In this document: piece by piece, positions 63,019 to 64,000 of the stretch
Numbering within the stretch: the first letter of the stretch is position 1
Layout of the letters: every line of letters begins with the position of its first letter
NCBI RefSeq assembly: GCF_001429295.1
Contig: NZ_LMJL01000007.1
Location: 59,903 to 123,902, forward strand
Length of the DNA: 64,000 bases
Direction of reading: 5' to 3'
Source of the DNA: Flavobacterium sp. Root935
GTDB lineage: Bacteria; Bacteroidota; Bacteroidia; Flavobacteriales; Flavobacteriaceae
Notes under the pieces: model-generated
The model's database searches: none
What the model saw: only the letters and a program-made list of their open reading frames with translations
What the model was told of the DNA's origin: nothing
Made by a program: the position numbers and the translations under genes

Positions 63019-63783
63019 CTATTTTTTAAACTGAAGCAAAGCATTTCTGCTAAAATCAGATAAAACTAGTTTACCCGTAATTGCAGCACGTTCGAAAAGA
63101 AGCGATTCCCAGTTTTCTGTATTTTCCCAAATAATCCTTTTCATTTCCTGCAAAGCTTCAGGATTGTATGAACTTAATTTTTGAGCAAAACTTTCAACGT
63201 CTGCATCAAGATCACGAATATCTTTTAAAACAGAATAAAGTCCTTTTTGAAAAGCCCAATCTGCCGATTTCCATTCATGTGCTGCCAAGGTCATTTCTGT
63301 CATTGCTGTTTTCCCTATTTTGCGAGAAACCGCAGGCTCAATTACAAAAGGTCCGATTCCGATTGCCAATTCAGATAATTTAATATCACTTTGTGGAGTC
63401 GCAAAAACATAATCACAGGCAGCAATAATTCCGACACCGCCGCCAACAGCTTTCCCTTGTACACGACCGATTATAATTTTATTGCAATTTCGCATTGCAT
63501 TCAACAAATGGGCAAAACCAGAAAAAAATTCAGTTCCCTGCTCTTCATTTTCAACCTTTAAAAGTTCATCAAAAGAAGCTCCTGAACAAAAGGTTTTCTC
63601 ACCTTCACTTTTTAAAATAATAACCGAAACATTTTCATTTCGGCTTAATGAATTAATTTCGGCGGTAAGCTGATCTAGTAATTGACGCGGAAAAGAATTA
63701 CTTGCAGGATGACCAAACTGAACCGTTGCAATTGTATTTTGAAAAGAAGTTTCTAAACTTCCATTTAGATTTTCTGAACTCAT
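63019..63783 (-). CDS. Enoyl-CoA hydratase/isomerase family protein
   Basis: A 254-residue crotonase-fold protein. It has the oxyanion-hole segments SEGEKTFCSGASFDELLK (about 59-76) and GRVQGKAVGGGVGIIAACDY (about 105-124), and then SDIKLSELAIGIGPFVIEPA. In canonical hydratases two glutamates are used; here the positions are less clear, and the GIGPFVIEPAVSRKIG variant suggests an isomerase or other crotonase chemistry. It probably acts on an acyl-CoA in fatty-acid or amino-acid catabolism. It stands alone. Confidence 0.8.
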   Translation of the reverse strand: MSSENLNGSLETSFQNTIATVQFGHPASNSFPRQLLDQLTAEINSLSRNENVSVIILKSEGEKTFCSGASFDELLKVENEEQGTEFFSGFAHLLNAMRNCNKIIIGRVQGKAVGGGVGIIAACDYVFATPQSDIKLSELAIGIGPFVIEPAVSRKIGKTAMTEMTLAAHEWKSADWAFQKGLYSVLKDIRDLDADVESFAQKLSSYNPEALQEMKRIIWENTENWESLLFERAAITGKLVLSDFSRNALLQFKK

Positions 63784-63888
63784 AAAAAATAGATTTAAAC
63801 GTAAAGTTACGCTTTTGCAAAATATTTTGTCTGATTGATTTCTAAATTTGTTTTTTGAGAATTATTTGACTTTATTTGTTATGCTTTT

Positions 63889-63962
63889 GGGGGATTAGCT
63901 CATTTGGCTAGAGCGTCCCGATGAAAATCGGGAAGGCGACAGTTCAAATCCGATATTCTTCA
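63889..63962 (+). tRNA. Aberrant tRNA-like gene, possibly pseudo-tRNA (GAA-type anticodon loop)
   Basis: It is 74 bases long, with a complete D arm (TAGCTCATTTGGCTAGAGC) and an acceptor stem GGGGGAT / ATTCTTC that pairs with wobbles. Canonical numbering gives anticodon GAA (Phe). However the anticodon arm is a 7-bp palindrome, TCCCGAT-GAAA-ATCGGGA, which does not fit a 5-bp stem with a 7-base loop. The T stem is also mismatched (GACAG versus CCGAT). The body resembles a tRNA-Ala-type 5' half. No encoded CCA. It is either a degenerate/chimeric tRNA or an unusual functional one. Confidence 0.45.
63916..63933. repeat. 18-bp palindrome in the tRNA-like anticodon arm
   Basis: TCCCGATGAAAATCGGGA has outer bases (TCCCGA..TCGGGA) identical to the palindromes at 42123-42138 and 58311-58326. 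Confidence 0.6.
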
Positions 63963-63972
63963 CAAAACAAAA

Positions 63973-64000
63973 GGGGGATTAGCTCATTTGGCTAGAGTAT
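63973..64000 (+). tRNA. Second tRNA-like copy, cut by the window end
   Basis: It repeats GGGGGATTAGCTCATTTGGC followed by TAGAG after a 10-base spacer, then diverges (TAT instead of CGT) as the window ends. The two copies form a tandem array that continues beyond the window. Confidence 0.5.

Noticed and set aside
1..64000. A new defence, phage or mobile-element island.
   Set aside because: All large frames read as housekeeping, transport or signalling genes; no integrase, transposase, phage structural gene, restriction gene or toxin-antitoxin pair was recognised. The only unassigned genes are isolated.

Overview
The window is chromosomal DNA from a member of the Bacteroidota, most likely a Flavobacterium or close relative. 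The evidence is AT-rich sequence, a protein with a type IX secretion (T9SS) sorting tail, a CarboxypepD_reg/TonB receptor, DUF4296, DUF4271, DUF5686 and DUF3098 proteins, no visible Shine-Dalgarno sequences, and many promoters with the Bacteroidota -7 element TAnnTTTG. It is mostly core housekeeping chromosome. There is no prophage, transposase, CRISPR array or recognisable defence island, and no convincing new multi-gene system. The most original material is in regulatory sites, small proteins and intergenic repeats.

Region by region. 0-5.5 kb: a large outer-membrane beta-barrel protein, a secreted Lys/Ala-rich protein ending in a PBCV-type basic motif, and a MurG-like glycosyltransferase. 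5.6-14 kb: a likely phosphate-starvation block with a porin O/P-type porin, a PhoR-like kinase, a PhoB-like regulator, a TonB-dependent receptor and a beta-helix-type lipoprotein. The porin, receptor and lipoprotein promoters carry a similar direct repeat that may be the PhoB site. A tiny T9SS-tail protein follows. 14-24 kb: a LuxE-like protein, tyrS, a nucleoside-sugar-type dehydrogenase, an operon of GT2 transferase, dihydroorotase and DUF4296 lipoprotein, then DUF4271, uroporphyrinogen-III synthase, an Lrp/AsnC regulator and a zinc peptidase. 24-29.4 kb: a LuxR-type response regulator with its TPR kinase, a small lipoprotein, and a hydrolase / ECF sigma factor / membrane protein operon. 29.7-44.4 kb: leuS, the ftsX-DUF3098-uppP-truB run, a thioredoxin-like protein, an orphan gene, pyrH-frr, a DUF5686 protein and a CPA2 antiporter. 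44.6-64 kb: a LytS/LytTR pair, an MMPL/RND exporter, asnS, rpoN, thymidine kinase, rsmI, HopJ, recJ, an MFS transporter, a seven-heme lipoprotein, lpxH, queD and an enoyl-CoA hydratase. It ends in a tandem pair of tRNA-like genes cut by the window edge.

Intergenic space is dominated by several unrelated families of imperfect palindromes. One is a roughly 180-bp element with terminal inverted repeats and two internal hairpins, present once at 15.6 kb and in three tandem 258-bp units at 52.3-53.0 kb. A short palindrome, TCCCGA..TCGGGA, occurs in three unrelated contexts: inside another repeat, inside the recJ coding sequence, and in the anticodon arm of the tRNA-like gene.

All product names come from reading the translated sequence and recognising family motifs; no database search was possible.
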